A stretch of 64,000 nt of DNA, from assembly GCA_905250115.1 (NCBI GenBank), contig CAJNOI010000022.1, forward strand, positions 620,001-684,000, in the 5' to 3' direction. The notes beneath the pieces are model-generated. The model worked only from the letters and a program-made list of their open reading frames with translations. It was not told where the DNA came from and did not search any database. This stretch comes from Adineta steineri. Its lineage: Eukaryota; Rotifera; Eurotatoria; Adinetida; Adinetidae. Each line of letters starts with the position of its first letter. Position 1 is the first letter of the stretch. This document shows, piece by piece, positions 22,607 to 35,300 of this stretch. The position numbers and the translations under genes are program-made.

Positions 22607-24780
22607 AATCTATATATAGATTTGAATAGATTCACAAAGTTTTTAGAAACAAAACCAGACAAGACTAGAAGTAGTTTTTGTTGAGATTTCTATTTGAATC
22701 TACTGAGATTGTGAAAACTAACTTTTTTTGCATTTTTATAAAACTCCTATTTTTTATTAGAATGCAGTCAATAATAGTAGCATCGAAGTCGAAAATTTGA
22801 TTCTACTCAAAATATATTTTTCGAGCATTTATCTTAACTATTCAAGGATGAGGAACTAATTTGAGAGTGAAGGAACAAACTCACTGGCAAATGTAAACAA
22901 TTTCGACACAGAATTTATGGAATTGATCCGACCTAGAATGTTTTCTAACTTCCAAAACTAGACGAAATCGTTCAATTCAGTAAAAGTAACTGACTGTTCG
23001 AATTGCGTATGTTTCTCAGATTTCGAGGAAACAATTTCTGTATTATGAAGAAAACGCTCATGAATGAATACAACATATTTTCAGAGTATCAAAAGCCTAT
23101 AGTTCTCGTTTTTTCTTTCGTCTATTCAAAGATAAAATCGAACAGAACAAATCGAACCAGGTGCATTAACATTTCAACAATGTGATAATGATGTTTTTAT
23201 ATTTACTTTCATCAAATTCTCAATAATAATAAATTCATAATAAATAAGTTTGGACAATAAGAAACAAATTACTCATATAAAATATAAACAATATCATCAA
23301 ATTAAGATCAATAAGAATATTACACAAGTGTAAAGTAGATAGAAAATAGTTAACTGATAACTATTCAGTAAGTGAGATCGACTGACTCTGCATTTGTTTG
23401 AAATGTTTCTAATATTCTGATTATATTTTCTTTTGCTTTTAAAATCATTCTAATAAATTACTTACCAGTTAAATAATCAAAATCAAAGAAATAAATAAAA
23501 ATTGAGTAATGTGTATTTGTGAGTTTTACTTCTTCTTGTGTATGCCACACTGTTTATTTCTTTCATCGAATACATTCTTCATGATTTCTTTTCTTTCTGT
23601 TTTTTTTAATATATTTCACCTACGCATTTGATAGAAAATGACTGTCTGTCCAAAGTAAATAAAACGATTCAAAGTGAAGAAACACATAACGAATGATTTT
23701 ATAATCGAAAGAAAATTTTTATTCTATTTGTCCGTAAAAAAAAAGAAAAAGAGCGAAAAATATTTTTGTTTGTTATCCACTTGAATCATCAACTAAGCAT
23801 TAAGAGAATTTTCTTTCTTTCAATAGAGTGAATGACAAGTAGAATATTTGATATTTTAAATTGACCAACTATTTGTTCGCGTGTCATATATCATTTATAA
23901 ATTATTAGAATTAAAACTTTGAAAAAACTTTCATTGTGAAAAAAAGAAGATATTTATCTCTGTCTTTACTAAAATAATTTTTCGTTTATTTAACATTGTT
24001 TATTCATTTTTGTTGTTATTAGAAAATTATTTTAATAATCAAATGACTTATTTTTAAAATATTGTTCGTCACCATTTAATGACGATTGATATTCATTTAA
24101 ATTAATATTATTTGTTGATGAATTGTAACTTTTAAACAATTTATGTTGTTTAGATAAATAATATGTCATGAATCTGTTGTAGTGGAGAGCTGAAACGATA
24201 CAATTTGGAATATCTTGATCAAAATAGGTATATTTGTTCTTCCTCATATTACAATCTTAGAAAATAGAAGAAATCATAGTTTTTAATTTGATTTAATAAT
24301 TAATGTATTGATTCAGTTTATTGGCAAAACAAAATTGTTGATCAATGTTTTTACTTTGGATGTGGATGAAATCGATTAAGATGATCATTTAGAAGGGAAA
24401 AAAACGAGAATTTAAAAATAAGATAAATATTATTTGATAATTCTTCAAAATATCAGTTTACTTCCAAAAATAACAATGAATTAATATTGATTTGATATTA
24501 CTGTTGTGATTCTTCTCGATCGATTATCATCTAAATAACAACAAATATATATTCTATTAATATCAAAAAACATTATCATACTTGATCTAATGAAATTTCA
24601 ACAAGACATTGAGAGATGTTCAATTGAATTGATATTAAAATTTAATTGTATAAAATATTGTGAGGATATGATTTAAACATTGTCTATGATCAAAATTCGT
24701 ATGAATCACGAAAAGATTATTTTTATTGTTTTCATTAAATTGAATTATTTTCTAACTGATTGAAAAAAAAAATAAGTACT
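22607..24780. other. Intergenic
   Basis: About 2.2 kb upstream of the caspase-NHL gene. It contains the dispersed segment at 23465-24030. ORFs at 23003 (plus) and 24032 (minus) show nothing recognisable. Confidence 0.5.
23465..24030 (+). repeat. Dispersed duplicated AT-rich segment, copy B
   Basis: The partner of 840-1690. Similarity starts at AAATAATCAAAATCAAAG and runs through the ATTTTATAATCGAAAG block. Unlike copy A it has no TGTGGG-like element at its left edge. Confidence 0.45.
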
Positions 24781-25095
24781 TTAACTTCAAATCAAGCAAT
24801 AGCCAATAAAACGTGTTTAACAATTGCTCATTGTTTATTAACAATTCAAAATTCACAAAAAATAGCTGTTATTGCTCATGGAAAAATGAAAGAAGAAGTC
24901 TTTTGTTTTAAATTTTTTTTTGTAATTTCAGAAAATAAACTTAACATTTTTTTATATAATTATAGGGTCACACGATGAATTATTAAAGTTAGATGGAATT
25001 TATAAAAAAAATTAGCATTGACACAAGAAAGATCGACTTGGTTTCTATGTACAGAACTCACTAGAATAACTTCGCATAATATATTGAATTTATAG
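24781..25095 (+). pseudogene. ABCB-type transporter relic (end of nucleotide-binding domain)
   Basis: The frame from 24781 reads ANKTCLTIAHCLLTIQNSQK, which is the H-loop region of an ABC exporter of the B subfamily (normal core: TIAHRLSTIQN). After an intron-like gap the sequence continues with SHDELLKLDGIYKK, the normal next block. The donor is degraded (GTCTTT) and out of phase by one with the acceptor near 24967. A poly(A) run then shifts frame before ALTQERSTW and a stop at 25093-25095. Nothing recognisable of the transporter lies upstream. A short, decayed 3' end. Confidence 0.65.
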
Positions 25096-25234
25096 TTTCT
25101 TATATATTGAATATTTTTCTTCTAATAATCAGTGATGTGATATATATAAAATTCAAGAAATTTTGACACTTATACATTTGAAAAAGAAATATTGAAGAAT
25201 AATTTAAACTATTGCCAATCTTAAAAGGCAAAAA

Positions 25235-25299
25235 GCGGTCATGGGAGTGACTAATGGGAGGGGTTCAAGAATTTGATAACCCATCAGCCTTCGGACCGC
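25235..25299. ncRNA. Possible small structured RNA (strand unknown)
   Basis: A GC-rich 65-bp island in AT-rich DNA. GCGGTC at 25235-25240 pairs exactly with GACCGC at 25294-25299, closing internal hairpins: GTCA/TGAC at the 5' side and ATGGG/CCCAT with an inner TCAA/TTGA. On the minus strand it is followed by TTTTT, a possible Pol III stop. GGTTCAAG resembles a tRNA B box, but no cloverleaf can be drawn, so a tRNA-derived relic or an unknown RNA are both possible. Confidence 0.3.
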
Positions 25300-27609
25300 A
25301 TTTACTTTACATTTATAAGTTCTATTTCTATTGAAACTCATTTGAAGTTATGAAATTATATTCGAAAGAACAAAAAAAAAACAACTGTCTTGCGCAATAC
25401 TCACAGGTAAGCGTCGTGATATAGAATAGCTGAAAATGCCTCAGTACAGGTTCGTTCGATATCAGTAACATCAGGTGTATGAAGATATAATATTACTTCA
25501 TTATAATAAAAGTATTTGAATGTGAATCAGCGTCGATTACAACACATCATTAATGAATATGTATGTTTAAACTAGATGTTACACGAGTCGCGACTCGTCT
25601 ACGAGATACGATGCGAAGATTGATTTCACAATAACGACTTTGAGGTTTTCATCACAAAATTCTCATCATCGTTTAATATTAAGAATTTAAACTCTGTGTG
25701 GAGAAAGATTATTATCAACAACATTCATATAGTATTTTGTACTTTTTACATACAATAAAACTGCGATTGAAAGTGAATATTACGTACTGATCCTAGTTCT
25801 CGATTGAATATCTGTTTCTTTTTCTTTCAAGACAATTGACAAAAGCTATCTTCAACATCGATACGAAGTTCAAATATTTGGATTTAGCTAGTAGAATCGA
25901 TTGAAAAACGTTAAGATGTAAACTAATTCTTTAAATTATTAAAATATAGAAATGTGAGCAATGTTTTTTTATGTAATTGACATTTATAATACCTATTTTA
26001 CAAAGATTTTGTTTGTTTAATTTTCTGAGTCCCTCCTTTTACATCATTATTTCTCTTAACAGAACATATAAAATATTCATTTTTACAAATTATTTCCATG
26101 ATTCTCTTGATTACATCAAATAGTTTTCTTCTTTTTCTATAATAATTGATAAATATTTACTTATTGTAACATACAATAAACATAGAATCAATTGAGTCAA
26201 TATTATCGAGACATTTTTGTTATTTGAAGTTAATGAAATCTTAATCTAATTATTTACATTAAGATTTGTAAGAAGAAAATTTATTCTTACTATTAGTACA
26301 ACTGAAACATGATGTATGTATTTCAAAGTATTATTTTATTCGAATACATCTTCGAATAAAACTGGTTTTCATCTATTGAAAAAAAATAAATAATTATATA
26401 AGAATTTATCATTTAAATGTTATTTGGAAAAGTAAAATTGATATTTGTATTCATGTTAGAGATAAACATAGATTCCTAAATATCTCAAAAATAGAATATG
26501 TAAGAATATTACTTGATCATGTGAGGTTACTAATTCAGAGAAAGACTAAGATGACTATATACATATTGAGTGAAATAATCATTAATCTAGAGGTAAAAAG
26601 AAGATAACTCAAGTGAGTCAATTAGATGTGCTATTTGACAGAATGATTTTTACTATCCATTGGTAAATGAAATATGCATAAATACTTTCTGATCACTCTT
26701 ACAATGATTTGTTCTTATTTGATAATAATTGCATATACCGAAGCAATTCTTTATTATTTTTGCATTATTAGTTAGGATGAGAACATTGCATTCGAGAATA
26801 TGAAACAACTGAAAATTTCTTTATGTGTATATTGACTAATACAATACTGTGTTTGTGTACTATCGAAACTATCAATTATTGTATAGAAAAAATTACAGAA
26901 TGCTGAACTACAAATGGTACCAGTACTACACATATTATTAATATATACTCCCAATGTTGTCTTAACTTATGCAAAATAAGATGCCTCAGTTCTTCCATTC
27001 GATAGATATTTAGTTGAGAAAATTATAAATAAGACAATGCAAACGTGGATTGAGCATCTATTTTATACTTTCATAATATCATATACTTGTATCTTTAGTC
27101 CAACAAACTTATAAAAAATATTTACTTCAATTATCCATAGAACAAAAAAAACTTCCCTTTAACCTTTATTCACCTCTCATCTGACATGAATGCTCTCTTT
27201 TTCCTTCAATATCTAGCAATCCCTACATCTAGTTTAAACAAATGATAACAAATCATATCATAAATCTAATATGAATGAGCTTATCAATGGTATGAATTAT
27301 TCTTTAACATTGGAACAGAAAGAATAATTCATTCTATTGATGAAATAAACTTTTTCTCTCCTCCTATTCTTCTATGTTTCTGTTAAGTATCTTTCTTTCT
27401 TATCTAATACAACGAAACTCTACTTGTTCAGACATAATAATGTAACCTGGGAAGGTCTTTTCTACAATACATATCTTGTCAATATGTATTGTTTACCTTG
27501 CCGACGAGTGTTACTACTCATATTGTGTTCTCAACAAGAACAAATTTTCAATAGGCACATTTCATTTCTCATCAGTTTTATTTAACTTTCAAAAAAATAT
27601 AGAAAGAAA
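25300..27609. other. Intergenic
   Basis: About 2.3 kb, very AT-rich, with no gene, repeat or RNA recognised. The ORFs at 26772 (minus) and 27476 (plus) lack coding character. Confidence 0.5.
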
Positions 27610-29443
27610 CTATAATTTCTTTTTCATGTCTTCGAGATTTTCTCTATACATTTTAAGATTAGGATGATTTGTTGGTAATGATTGTTGTCCAATTTCTACA
27701 GCACGTTCATAAAATGAATGGGCTTTTAAATAGTTGCCCATATTCTCATACACTAAACCGATGTTGTTATAGGACTTAGCCAAATCAGGATGATTGGAAG
27801 GAAGTGATTGTTGTCCAATTGCAAGATCTTTTTCATAATAAGAAAGTGCTTTTGGATAATCACCCATCCCGTCATACACCATACCGATGTTGTTATAGGA
27901 CATACCCAANNNNNNNNNNGATGTTGTTATAGGACATACCCAAACTAGGATGATTGGAAGGAAGTGTTTTTTGTTTGATAGCAAGTGATTTTTCATAATA
28001 TGTAAGTGCTTCTGGATATTCTCCTTGATTACGTCTGATCATACCTAGTTGATGATAAATAGGTGCTTTGCCGCTCTCATCCGTTGTTTGATGGAGTAAA
28101 ACTTCATAAACTTCTTGAGCCTTGTTAAACTCACCCATTTTAATTAGCAACTGACCTAATCTATACCATCCTTCCGAATCTGGAAAGGTCTCTTGTCGTA
28201 TACGATCAGTAAGAGTACGAAGATCTTGATCATTGTCATTGGTCAATGTTAAATTTACTTTATAGAGATGATTATTTCCATCTATTGTTTTAATATCTCC
28301 AATACGAAAAATAGTATGCATAGAGAAGAGAACTTCATCTTCTGTATGAAAATAACTAACATCGCTAACGGAAGCAAATGGACTTGCTGAATGAATAGGA
28401 TTAATTGACATAACAAATAGTATTCCAACAAGATCTGGATTTGTAGCAGCTTGTTGTGCAAAATTAAGAGAAACATCACGATTTTTACTAGTTGATAAGA
28501 AGTTATTAAATGAAAGAAGTCCACCTTTTGTTTTTGTCATTTCGGTGAAATCTTCTTTTGAAAGACCTTGGCCACGATAAACTGTAAATGTTGTACCTGA
28601 TTGATGACCATCGAATTGTTCGGAATGTAGTCGTTGAATATCACGATGTAGATCACTAATAAAGAAACCCATTCGAACAATAATATCAGCATCCATTTGT
28701 CTTAATGCTTGATTGAGCATGCGATATAAAAATGCATCCCATGTATACCACCATATGGGTATGTTGTTTTTGTATGTTGTTTGTAACTGATTAACATTTT
28801 TTAATTCATGTTCGTCATCATCATATACTTCACAACAATAACTAATAAATTCTTTTATATGTTTGTCTTCGAAGTTGATGGTTAATAAGATCTCTTTCAA
28901 GATCTGACTGTACATAAATGATGGATCTAATTGATCCAATTTCTTGTTTGATGCCACAAAACTAATCGAAATCGCATTTTGTTCACATTGTTGAGCAGAT
29001 TGCTTGAGAGCTTCACAGATTGATGTTATATCTGTGAAGACTCCTTTTATTTTAGGCCATTCTTTGGCCCATTGTTTATGCCATTGTTGATTGTTACAAA
29101 AAATAAAAATGGTGTCTACTTGGAACATATCATGCACATGAGGCACAATATGTTTCCCAAGTGAACCAGAAACAATCATACATACTTTGTTGTTGTTAAT
29201 GGTTTGAATAAATTCAACACACTGGTCACCATTAGTAAACGTGTTTATGTTGTTAACCACACGTTTTAATTGTTTGATTGTATTACTACAATCAGTATTA
29301 CTTTCATTAATATTGTTATCCAGCCAAATGAGGAGGACATTTTGCATTCTCTGCATGTTCATGCGTCGATTTGCAGTTGCTCTCGTGAAGACACCAGATG
29401 CTGGGTAAATTGTTTTTGTGCCACTTGGTTTGCTAGTCGCCAT
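27610..29443 (-). CDS. Arginine ADP-ribosyltransferase with TPR array (ART-TPR)
   Basis: A single long frame broken only by ten Ns at 27910-27919. Order: N-terminal alpha/beta domain (residues about 34-215; NVLLIWLDNN, DTIFIFCNN), then an ART domain with the complete R-S-E set: Arg290 in TVYRGQ, Ser317 in FLSTS and Glu368/Glu370 in EDEVLF. The ExE form indicates arginine as the acceptor. After residue about 425 come TPRs of 42 residues (for example IGLVYENMGNYLKAHSFYER) ending KKKL. Intracellular, no signal peptide. TPRs probably choose the substrate or partner. The gap lies inside the TPR array, so repeat number and total length are unknown, and the frame across it cannot be checked. It is the intact counterpart of 3681-6014. 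Confidence 0.85.
27910..27919. other. Assembly gap (10 N) within TPR repeats
   Basis: The same 23-24 bases (from GATGTTGTTATAGG to ACCCAA) stand on both sides of the Ns, showing that the break is at a repeat unit boundary. The 10-N length is a placeholder, and one or more 126-bp TPR units may be collapsed, missing or artificially doubled. Confidence 0.95.
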
Positions 29444-29535
29444 TGACTGTGATTATTTGTTATTTCTAATAATAATGTGCCGTATTTCAATAGTTTGACA
29501 AAATTTGTGAATGGAAGAATTATAAATGGATCTCA

Positions 29536-29542
29536 TTTTATA
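29536..29542 (-). promoter_or_regulatory. TATA box of the ART-TPR gene
   Basis: TATAAAA on the minus strand, about 95 bp upstream of the ATG at 29443; comparable to the TATA box of the decayed paralogue. Confidence 0.45.
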
Positions 29543-30180
29543 GTGTTTCTACTTCCCACCGAGATTTGTTTTTCTATTTTTTTCAATCGCACAACAACGC
29601 CTTTTTCAGTAACTATTGTAGATGTTGTTATGAAAAACAAACGAACATAAACACAAACATTCCTTAGTAATAAGCAGAGAACGAAAAAGAAATGGTTGAG
29701 TATTTCTACGATTGCCAGTCACTAAAATAATCCGCGAAAAGAAATGTTACTATGTGTTTTAATGAAGCAAAATAGAAGAATCTCCAAGAATTTTTTTTCT
29801 TTCTGTTCTGATGTTTGATGTCGTTAAAGGCTCAAACGTTGGAAATCATTATTTTGTGAACGACATTATAATTTTGAAAAATCAAAAAGATAATGCTATT
29901 CATACACAAAACATTTATATTATTTTATTCTATATTAAAATATAGTCTACGGTCTTTTTTATTTCAAACTGAATTTTGACCAAAAAAATGACTCTTTTCT
30001 ATGGAACTCGTGAATTGTGCAGATATTCACAAAACGCGTCACTTCGTCCATAGTAACGACATAAAAATCTTTAGTTATTCAACACAGAACTCCCCATTAT
30101 GTCATAACACGTCTCAGCATTTATATTATCAAATACATAGTATATAGCCTCCATTCTTATATAATAGGTGTAGATGGATG

Positions 30181-30255
30181 AGTGAGGGTGTTGGCATGAG
30201 TAACAACCTGTTCCTTATGAACATCTGCAGTCACACCCACACCCGACAACCTCAC
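30181..30255. repeat. Inverted TGTGGG-like element 11
   Basis: AGTGAGGGTGTTGGCATGAG on the left, GTCACACCCACACCC on the right, spacer about 35 bp. Confidence 0.6.
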
Positions 30256-30447
30256 GATCATGATCATGATCAGTATTTTTGAATGGTTTGCATCAATTAT
30301 TAAAATAAATCATGACTTAGTTTTAGAAAATAAAATAAAAATTATGTTACAAAACATTAAACAGTGGAATGAATTCATAAAATATATTCACACGCTGTTC
30401 GTTAGTTGCAAAATTTATTTCCCTGAACACATCTGAAATTCAAGGAT

Positions 30448-30506
30448 TAGGGTGTAGGTGTATCATATATATTCTTATTACTGACTTCCACCCACACACC
30501 GCTCCC
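30448..30506. repeat. Inverted TGTGGG-like element 12
   Basis: TAGGGTGTAGGTGTAT on the left and CCACCCACACACC on the right, spacer about 25 bp. Confidence 0.6.
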
Positions 30507-30913
30507 GGTAAATATAAATGCTTTGCCTCGCATCGCATTAAATATAAACGATAAGTAATATGTATTCATCACAGAAACTAAAGATAAAATGCAATTTTAA
30601 AGTCTATTTTTATAAACCATTATTTTACATTTTGCATATTCGAATAATCATTAACAGAAAATACATTATGACTGAATGTAAAAAATATGAGCACATGCTA
30701 TATACAATTCATTTCAATTGCTTATTATTACTTAGAAAAAACAAATTCACTTTGTCGCATAGCATCGATAAACTGCGCCCTCTTCAACAGATTTAATTCA
30801 TTTGTGTTTTATATAACAGTTATCTTCTTCAGTAATAATACCACAAGAAAAAACAACAACATATTATTTCGAAAGTTATGTTGCGTAATTACCTGACTCT
30901 GTTTTTCTCTCGT

Positions 30914-30922
30914 TTATATATA
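30914..30922 (+). promoter_or_regulatory. TATA box of the acyltransferase gene
   Basis: TTATATATAAG, 31 bp before the ATG at 30953. Close spacing suggests a very short 5' leader. Confidence 0.45.
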
Positions 30923-30952
30923 AGTAGATAAATTATTTTTTAACGTGAAAAC

Positions 30953-32317
30953 ATGACATCATCTTTTTTGGTATCACCCTCAACACCAACAGGAAACAAT
31001 CGTCGTATTGAACTTGCTGGTATGGATCTATGGCTAATGGCACGTATTGATAATGTATTTGTTTATCCATCTGAAATAAAAATTGATCAACTTAAAGAAG
31101 CACTTAGTCAAACTCTTTCTTTATGGCCACTTGTTGCTGGTCGTACTATATTAGAGAATGATCAACATTATATTATTGAAATGTGTGATAATCCTATTCC
31201 AATAACATTAATAATTAATAATGATTTAAAAGAATCGCCTTTCGATTCAAATGTTCTTGTCGAAGCCAATGACAAATCATTTCCAACATTTATCGATGAA
31301 GTTCAAGTAATGAAATTATTTAAAAATTCATCGGATGATGAACCACTTGTTCGTTTAAAATTAACTCATATCGTACAAAGTGATGAATGGGTATTAGGTA
31401 TTAGTTGGTATCATGCACTAGGTGATGCTGCTCCATGTTTACATTTCTCTAATACATTATCACGTTTTTATCAAGGAATGGAACCTACACCACCATTACC
31501 CATATTTGAAAGACGTCTATGGCGAGAGGATGAAGCTAAACAACCAGTTTTACCCATACCAATACAATTTCAAAATCCTCAATCTATAGAAAAAGCTATA
31601 AAATTATTTGGTGAACATCAATCAAATTATGATACATTAGACTTACATTTTTCTGGTGAACAACTTGCTACATTACGAAAGTTAGCCGGTGGAAATCATG
31701 TAACAACTCATGATGCACTTGCAGCATATATTATATTGACACTTAATACATATTGTTATAAAAATAATGATGAACGTCGTATTTTACATGCAATTACAGT
31801 TGTTAATTGTCATGGTGTTTCGGATTGTATTGCTCCACAAAGTGAAGTTTCCAATGCTCTATTCATGATGTTATCCGAAAATTTCGATGATCCATATTCA
31901 TTATCAAAGATTGCAATGACCATACGTCGATCCATTAATCAAGCACGTGATCCGAAAGTTCTTGAATCTGAAATAGCAATTATTGATGGATTCATGAGAA
32001 AGAATGCTAAAGATAATACAACGCCAAATTCAGAACTTGTACCAAATGAATTTGCTATAAATTCAAATTATAGATATGATTGGGCAAATTTAGTTGATTT
32101 TGGTTTTACAGATAAATGTCGATTTTATATATCTTGGATAGGTGCATTATATCTACGTGTATTTCGTTTGAATCCAGAAAAATCTGGAAATCAATGGTTA
32201 CCAAGAGATCGAAATGGAGCTGAAATAGCATTTCGAATGGAAAAAGATTTGAAAGAAAAGTTTATTGACGCATGGAAACGAGACATTGCGGAAAATTTTG
32301 AAAACATAAAGAAATGA
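30953..32317 (+). CDS. BAHD-type (HXXXD) acyltransferase
   Basis: Intronless, 454 aa, the usual length of the transferase family (PF02458). The catalytic HXXXD is His154-Ala-Leu-Gly-Asp158 in SWYHALGDAAP. The N-terminal part has the family's lead-in (LAGMDLWLMARIDNVFVYP and LSLWPLVAGR), and near the C-terminus VDFGF stands where the DFGWG motif is expected, so that motif is altered. Members move an acyl group from an acyl-CoA to an alcohol or amine; they are abundant in plants and fungi and rare in animals. No signal peptide, so cytosolic. The gene converges on the ABCC exporter with only 38 bp between stop codons. Absence of introns and family distribution make horizontal acquisition plausible, but this needs a phylogeny. 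Confidence 0.85.
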   Translation: MTSSFLVSPSTPTGNNRRIELAGMDLWLMARIDNVFVYPSEIKIDQLKEALSQTLSLWPLVAGRTILENDQHYIIEMCDNPIPITLIINNDLKESPFDSNVLVEANDKSFPTFIDEVQVMKLFKNSSDDEPLVRLKLTHIVQSDEWVLGISWYHALGDAAPCLHFSNTLSRFYQGMEPTPPLPIFERRLWREDEAKQPVLPIPIQFQNPQSIEKAIKLFGEHQSNYDTLDLHFSGEQLATLRKLAGGNHVTTHDALAAYIILTLNTYCYKNNDERRILHAITVVNCHGVSDCIAPQSEVSNALFMMLSENFDDPYSLSKIAMTIRRSINQARDPKVLESEIAIIDGFMRKNAKDNTTPNSELVPNEFAINSNYRYDWANLVDFGFTDKCRFYISWIGALYLRVFRLNPEKSGNQWLPRDRNGAEIAFRMEKDLKEKFIDAWKRDIAENFENIKK

Positions 32318-32355
32318 AATTTTTTTTTAATTTGATTAAAATAGAGAATGTTTAA

Positions 32356-35300
32356 CTATAGAACACTTTCATTGTTCATATAAGTAAGCAGTTCGTTTTG
32401 TTCAGTAAACACTTCTTCTGATGTGTCGTATTCTGTAATAAGACCATCATTCATAACAACAATTTTATCACTATTCATTATTGTATTCAGACGATGTGCA
32501 ATTATTATCACAGTTTGATTGATAAATTTTTCATGCAAAATTTTTTGAATTATTTCATCCGTTTTTGTATCAACATGTGCTGTTCCTTCATCGATTAGTA
32601 AAATTTTACATTGTTTTTTTAGAATTGCTCTTGCTACACATATTAATTGACATTCACCTACACTAAAATTACTTCCGTATTCTGCGACTTGTGTATTTAA
32701 TTTATCTTGCAATTTGTCAATTGTTGATTTCAATTGAACAGATTCTAATGCATCCCATATTTGTTCATCAGTACAATGTTTGAATGGATCTAAATTATAT
32801 CGAAGTGTATTACTGAATAATACTGGAGATTGTGGAATAATATTTAAAACTGATCGTAAATCGTTCAGACTAAGTGTATTAATATCAATTCCATCAATTA
32901 AAATTTGACCACTGGTTGTTGATTTATCAGTTAATCGAAATAACGCTTGAAAAATCGATGATTTACCAGCACCTGTACGTCCGATGATACCAATTTTATT
33001 CCTTGGAGCAATTTCTAAATTTATTGTTTTCAATGCAGGTTCAAGTTCTGAACGATAGCTTAATTTGTAATTTTTAAATTCAATTCTTCCTTCAATTGGC
33101 CAATTAGGTGGTGGTTTAGATTCTCCTTTGTAAAAATCTGATTCAGAAGGAATATGAGAATATTCATCGATTCTTTCAGCACTAGTCATATAATTTTCAG
33201 TATCAGCCGATTGACGTACTGTCCATTGAAAGAGACTAGTTAAACTTATACAATATGAAAGACCTAATGCAACCGATGACGCATCTAAACTATTACGTAA
33301 TGTAATAGATAAAATTCCGGTTATAAATGTAAAACAACATGTCATCAAATCTAATCTTAAACCAAGCCATTTTCCAGAACAAATAAATATAAAAGATGCA
33401 CGTGTATGAGTATTAACTTTATCAATAAATAGATCTACAAAATGATTCTCCATATTAAATGCTCTAATAGTCATTAATCCATTTAATGATGAAGAAAATA
33501 ATGCATAAACAGAACTTGTAGTTGTACTTTCTAATCGTTTAAGATTTCTACTTGATTTTAAATAATATCTTCTTAACCATAGAAAAAGTGGAATCGTAGG
33601 TATTAATATTAATAATACCCATGGAATTGACATACCCACAATAACAATACAACCTAATACCATCAATGATGATTGAACAGTATCAAAAAATGTTGTTGGT
33701 AATAATTCATCAATAACATGTTGATCTTTTCCAAATCTATTTAATATACGACCAACTGGATTACTTTCATAAAATCTCAATGAACTATATAGAATACCTT
33801 TAAACATCGTATTATGTAATGCAGATGCACCACATAAAATTAAGCGTAAGAAAAAATCAGCACGAATCATGGCAATTATCCATGTACTTATAACTAATCC
33901 CAAGTATATATATGAATAATTTGCTTTACGTTGTTCGATTTCTGATTTTGACGACCATAAACTTAACCATACATTCGCAGCATTAGAAGCAACTTCACCT
34001 AAAAACATTACAAATATCAATACTATCAATCCGATCCAACCATAATCAGATGTGAATAGTTTCAACCAAATATTAATATTAACTGCTCCATGAACAGATA
34101 TTTCATTTTTAACAATACTAAATTCATCAATAGTCTCCGATTGATCAGTAACATCACAATCATAAACATCACTATCACGTCGTCTATTAGTTTCAGTTGT
34201 AATATTTGTATTATATTCTTGTTTTTCATAGGCTGTTTTTATTCTATCTATTGATAATAATTCATTAAACGATCCTTGTTTTTCTATTTTACCATGATCT
34301 AATAAAACACAATAATCAAATTCGGGTAAAAATTGTAGTTGATGTGTAACGAGTAATCGAGTTTTATTTTTTAAAATACCATTATTACTAATACATTGTT
34401 CGAAAATCTTTCTAGCCACAGACGAATCAACTGCTGCTAATGGATCATCAAATAAATAAATATCAGCTTCAGTATATAAAGCTCGAGCAAGTGATATACG
34501 AGCTTTTTGTCCTCCACTTAAATTAACTCCTTTTTCGCTGAGTACTGTTGCATCACCTGCTGAAAATGATCGTAAATCAGCAAATAAACGACATGATCTT
34601 AATACACGTTCATATTTTTCTTTATCAAAAGGTTTACAAAACACGATATTTTCACGTATTGTACCAGCAAATATCCATCCTGTTTGAGATACATATGCAA
34701 TTTTACCATATACCTTACTCGTACCTTCAATAAGAGACATTTCACCAAGTATAGCAGCGAAAAGAGATGATTTACAGGAGCCCGTTGTTCCTATGATTCC
34801 AACTAACGAGCCAGGATTCACATTTAAATCAATATCTTTTAATTCAATCGTATGAGTTGAACCCCATGTGAACGATGCTCTATCTATGACTATACTGCCT
34901 AATATAGGGTTAACATTACCGCTAGAACACTCATGTAATGTCTTAGTACGAACAGTCTGTTTAGATAAATTCATAAAAGAATTAATACGTTTCGAAGCGA
35001 TTCTACTTTCACTTAAAACCTCGATAGTATATGGTAAGGCAATTGTTAATGGATATCGTAAGTTACTAAACAATGATAAAATCATGAATATATCTGTCGA
35101 AGATAACACTTGACCCATTAACCAACTTCCACCAAATGTAGCTAATGAAATTATTGATAATGATGCAAACGAAATGCCCATATTAATTGCTCGAATTCGA
35201 CTTGCTTTTTGAATACTATTCAATTCATTTTTTCTTGCATCATAAACAATAGCTTCCAACGCTTCTTCCCATCTATACATTTTAACAATTTGACAACCAA

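Larger units (their letters stand above)
29444..30952. other. Divergent intergenic region between ART-TPR and acyltransferase
   Basis: About 1.5 kb holding both promoters and two inverted TGTGGG-like elements (30181-30255, 30448-30506). A small GATCATGATCATGATC palindrome lies at about 30257. ORFs at 30560-30896 are not convincing. Confidence 0.55.

Noticed and set aside
25235..25299. tRNA gene
   Set aside because: Closing stem and a B-box-like GGTTCAAG exist, but no D-arm, anticodon arm or T-arm can be formed in proper positions.
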